A stretch of 5,984 nt of DNA from Porphyromonadaceae bacterium UBA7087. Its GTDB lineage: Bacteria > Bacteroidota > Bacteroidia > Bacteroidales > Muribaculaceae. How positions within the stretch are numbered: the first letter of the stretch is position 1; each line of letters starts with the position of its first letter. The position numbers and the translations under genes are program-made. Below the pieces are notes generated by a model that was given only the letters and a program-made list of their open reading frames with translations, was not told the DNA's origin and did not search any database. This document shows, piece after piece, positions 4,553 through 5,984 of the stretch. The stretch covers positions 1 through 5,984 of the forward strand of contig DKYZ01000069.1 of the NCBI GenBank assembly GCA_002493515.1. The letters run 5' to 3'.

Positions 4553-5638
4553 ATGAAAGAAGAGGTAAGATTAATGAAGGGCAACGAAGCCATCGCTCAC
4601 GCCGCCATCCGCTACGGCTGCGACGGCTATTTCGGCTACCCCATCACTCCCCAGTCGGAAGTGCTTGAGACACTTGAGGAACTGATGCCGTGGGAGACCA
4701 CCGGCATGGTTGTGCTGCAGGCAGAATCGGAAGTGGCCGCCATCAACATGGTGTATGGAGGCGCTGCCTCCGGCAAGGCCGTTATGACCTCATCGTCCTC
4801 CCCGGGCGTCAGCCTGAAGCAGGAGGGTATTTCCTATATAGCGGCGTCATCTCTGCCCGCACTCATTCTCAACGTGATGCGCGGAGGCCCGGGCCTCGGC
4901 ACAATCCAGCCCTCGCAGGCCGACTATTTCCAGGCTACGAAGGGCGGTGGCCACGGCGACTATCATCTGATCGTGCTCGCTCCCTCCACAGTGCAGGAGA
5001 TGGTGGATTTCGTAGGTCTCGGCTTCGACCTGGCCTTCAAATACCGCAACCCGGCCATGATCCTGGCCGACGGAATCGTCGGACAGATGATGGAGAAGGT
5101 GGTGCTTCCCGAGCAGCGTCCGCGCCGCACGGAAGAGCAGATCCGCCAGCAGTGTCCCTGGGCCGCCGACGGCCGCAAGGATGGCCGCAAGCGCAACGTC
5201 ATCACATCGCTTGAGCTGGAGTCAGCCAAGATGGAGGTGATCAACCATGAGCTCCAGGCCCGCTACCGCGAGATAGAGAAGAACGAGACCCGCTGGGAGG
5301 AGATCGACGTCGAGGGCGCCGACTATCTCATCGTGGCTTTCGGATCAATAGCGCGCATCTGCGCCAAGGCCAAGGAGATGGCCGCCGAGAAGGGAATCAA
5401 GGTCGGCATCGTCCGCCCCATCACCCTGTGGCCCTTCCCGACAGAGGCCATCAACCGCGCCGCCCAGGGTAAGAAGGGCGTGCTCTGCGTTGAGCTCAAC
5501 GCCGGACAGATGATCGAGGATGTGCGTCTCGCCGTTCACGACAATCTGCCGGTAGAACACTTCGGACGCCTCGGCGGCATCATCCCGAGCCCGGACGAGG
5601 TAGTGGAGGCTCTCGAACAGAAACTTATCAATAAGTAA
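4553..5638 (+). CDS. korA: 2-oxoacid:ferredoxin oxidoreductase alpha subunit (KorA/VorB type)
   Basis: With the beta subunit, this protein oxidatively decarboxylates a 2-oxoacid to the acyl-CoA, reducing ferredoxin. The 361 residues begin with the pyrimidine-binding domain: GNEAIAHAAIRYGCDGYFGYPITP (10-33), QAESEVAAINMVYGGAASGK (56-75, with a Glu pair suited to activating the thiamine ring) and TSSSSPGVSLKQEG (79-92). A charged linker (about 185-250) leads to the transketolase C-terminal domain, DYLIVAFGS (257-265) through GIVRPITLWPFP and VLCVELNAGQMIEDVR. There is no fused gamma or beta domain, so this is the multi-subunit form. The substrate is uncertain: sequences like this are annotated both as 2-oxoglutarate (KorA) and 3-methyl-2-oxobutanoate (VorB) enzymes. 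It begins 97 bases after the ferredoxin stop, a gap with no gene or clear hairpin, and ends 31 bases before the beta subunit. Confidence 0.9.
   Translation: MKEEVRLMKGNEAIAHAAIRYGCDGYFGYPITPQSEVLETLEELMPWETTGMVVLQAESEVAAINMVYGGAASGKAVMTSSSSPGVSLKQEGISYIAASSLPALILNVMRGGPGLGTIQPSQADYFQATKGGGHGDYHLIVLAPSTVQEMVDFVGLGFDLAFKYRNPAMILADGIVGQMMEKVVLPEQRPRRTEEQIRQQCPWAADGRKDGRKRNVITSLELESAKMEVINHELQARYREIEKNETRWEEIDVEGADYLIVAFGSIARICAKAKEMAAEKGIKVGIVRPITLWPFPTEAINRAAQGKKGVLCVELNAGQMIEDVRLAVHDNLPVEHFGRLGGIIPSPDEVVEALEQKLINK
5168..5191 (+). repeat. 12-bp tandem duplication within the alpha subunit gene
   Basis: GACGGCCGCAAG (5168-5179) is followed directly by GATGGCCGCAAG (5180-5191), identical except for one synonymous base. 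It encodes DGRK-DGRK in the charged linker between the two alpha-subunit domains. The frame is kept, so it is probably a small tolerated duplication. Confidence 0.8.
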
Positions 5639-5669
5639 TTTTCAACCCTCTTTAACCTGATCGAAATCA

Positions 5670-5984
5670 ATGGAAATACAAGATATAATCCGCCCTGAGA
5701 ACAAGGTATACAGCAAGCCTGAGCTTCTCGAAGAAGTGCACATGCACTATTGTCCCGGCTGCAGCCACGGCGTAATCCACAAGCTGCTGGCCGAAGTGAT
5801 AGCAGAGATGGGCATCACCGACAAGACCGTCGGCATCTCGCCGGTAGGCTGCGCCGTGTTCGCATACAATTACATCGACGTTGACTGGGTGGAGGCCGCC
5901 CACGGACGCGCACCCGCCGTAGCCACCGCCATCAACCGCCTCTGGCCCGAGAACGTGGTCTTCACATACCAGGGCGACGGCGAC
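5670..5984 (+). CDS. korB: 2-oxoacid:ferredoxin oxidoreductase beta subunit, N-terminal part, cut by window edge
   Basis: The frame is open from the ATG at 5670 to the right edge, giving 105 residues of a subunit usually about 250-340 long. It binds thiamine diphosphate and the cluster next to it. HYCPGCSHGVIHKLL (26-40) has the Cys28/Cys31 pair expected to ligate the [4Fe-4S] cluster. ISPVGCAVF (56-64) has a conserved third Cys61. HGRAPAVATAINRLWPENVVF (78-98) matches the usual HGRA-x-x-x-AT region, and the visible part ends at YQGDGD (100-105), the start of the GDGD thiamine-magnesium motif. The ATG follows an A-rich stretch, 31 bases after the alpha gene. A gamma-subunit gene is expected just past the window edge (inference). 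As for the alpha subunit, Kor versus Vor is unresolved. Confidence 0.9.
   Translation, partial: MEIQDIIRPENKVYSKPELLEEVHMHYCPGCSHGVIHKLLAEVIAEMGITDKTVGISPVGCAVFAYNYIDVDWVEAAHGRAPAVATAINRLWPENVVFTYQGDGD

Noticed and set aside
4690..5214. Plus-strand 174-codon frame inside the alpha subunit gene
   Set aside because: It is an out-of-frame reading of conserved korA sequence. The product is rich in Arg, Gly and Pro with no recognisable motif.
1..5984. CRISPR array, tRNA, rRNA, insertion sequence or phage attachment site
   Set aside because: I saw no regularly spaced repeats, no cloverleaf-like or rRNA-like sequence, no transposase or integrase motif, and no terminal inverted repeats.

Overview
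The window looks like a chromosomal segment from a fairly GC-rich member of the Bacteroidales, perhaps a Muribaculaceae-type gut bacterium (the family is a guess). Three things point there. The pyrH, frr and 2-oxoacid:ferredoxin oxidoreductase proteins read like Bacteroidales versions. Several intergenic regions carry the Bacteroidetes -7 box TAnnTTTG. Start codons follow A-rich leaders rather than Shine-Dalgarno sequences. Coding DNA is clearly GC-richer than the AT-rich spacers.

Layout. Positions 1-487 (minus) hold the N-terminal part of an AAA-ATPase-like protein of the PF09820 type, running off the left edge, with a good promoter at 504-533. Next comes a perfect 10-bp inverted repeat (537-570), then a likely unannotated 38-residue single-membrane-segment protein on the minus strand (594-710). 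A divergent AT-rich control region (711-891) serves this small gene and pyrH. On the plus strand, pyrH (UMP kinase), frr (ribosome recycling factor) and a GT2 glycosyltransferase are tightly packed and probably form one transcript (892-3226). A separate unit encodes a sirtuin (3335-4042) with its own -7 box and an intrinsic terminator. The last unit (from about 4121) is a 2-oxoacid:ferredoxin oxidoreductase operon in the order delta (2x[4Fe-4S] ferredoxin), alpha, beta (cut by the right edge), with a GC-rich hairpin in its leader.

Functionally, pyrH and frr are housekeeping genes for pyrimidine nucleotide supply and translation. The oxidoreductase links CoA-dependent oxidative decarboxylation of a 2-oxoacid to ferredoxin reduction, central to anaerobic metabolism. 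The sirtuin keeps the NAD-binding and catalytic residues and the Tyr-x-x-Arg signature of desuccinylase/demalonylase-type enzymes but has none of the zinc-binding cysteines. I infer it could act on acyl-lysine marks arising from acyl-CoA metabolism, but nothing here ties it to the adjacent operon beyond position.

I see no CRISPR array, tRNA, rRNA, insertion sequence or defence island. The points most worth a second look are the zinc-less sirtuin, the 38-aa membrane protein, the ATT microsatellite inside the putative pyrH promoter spacer, and the alternative hairpins ahead of the ferredoxin oxidoreductase operon.
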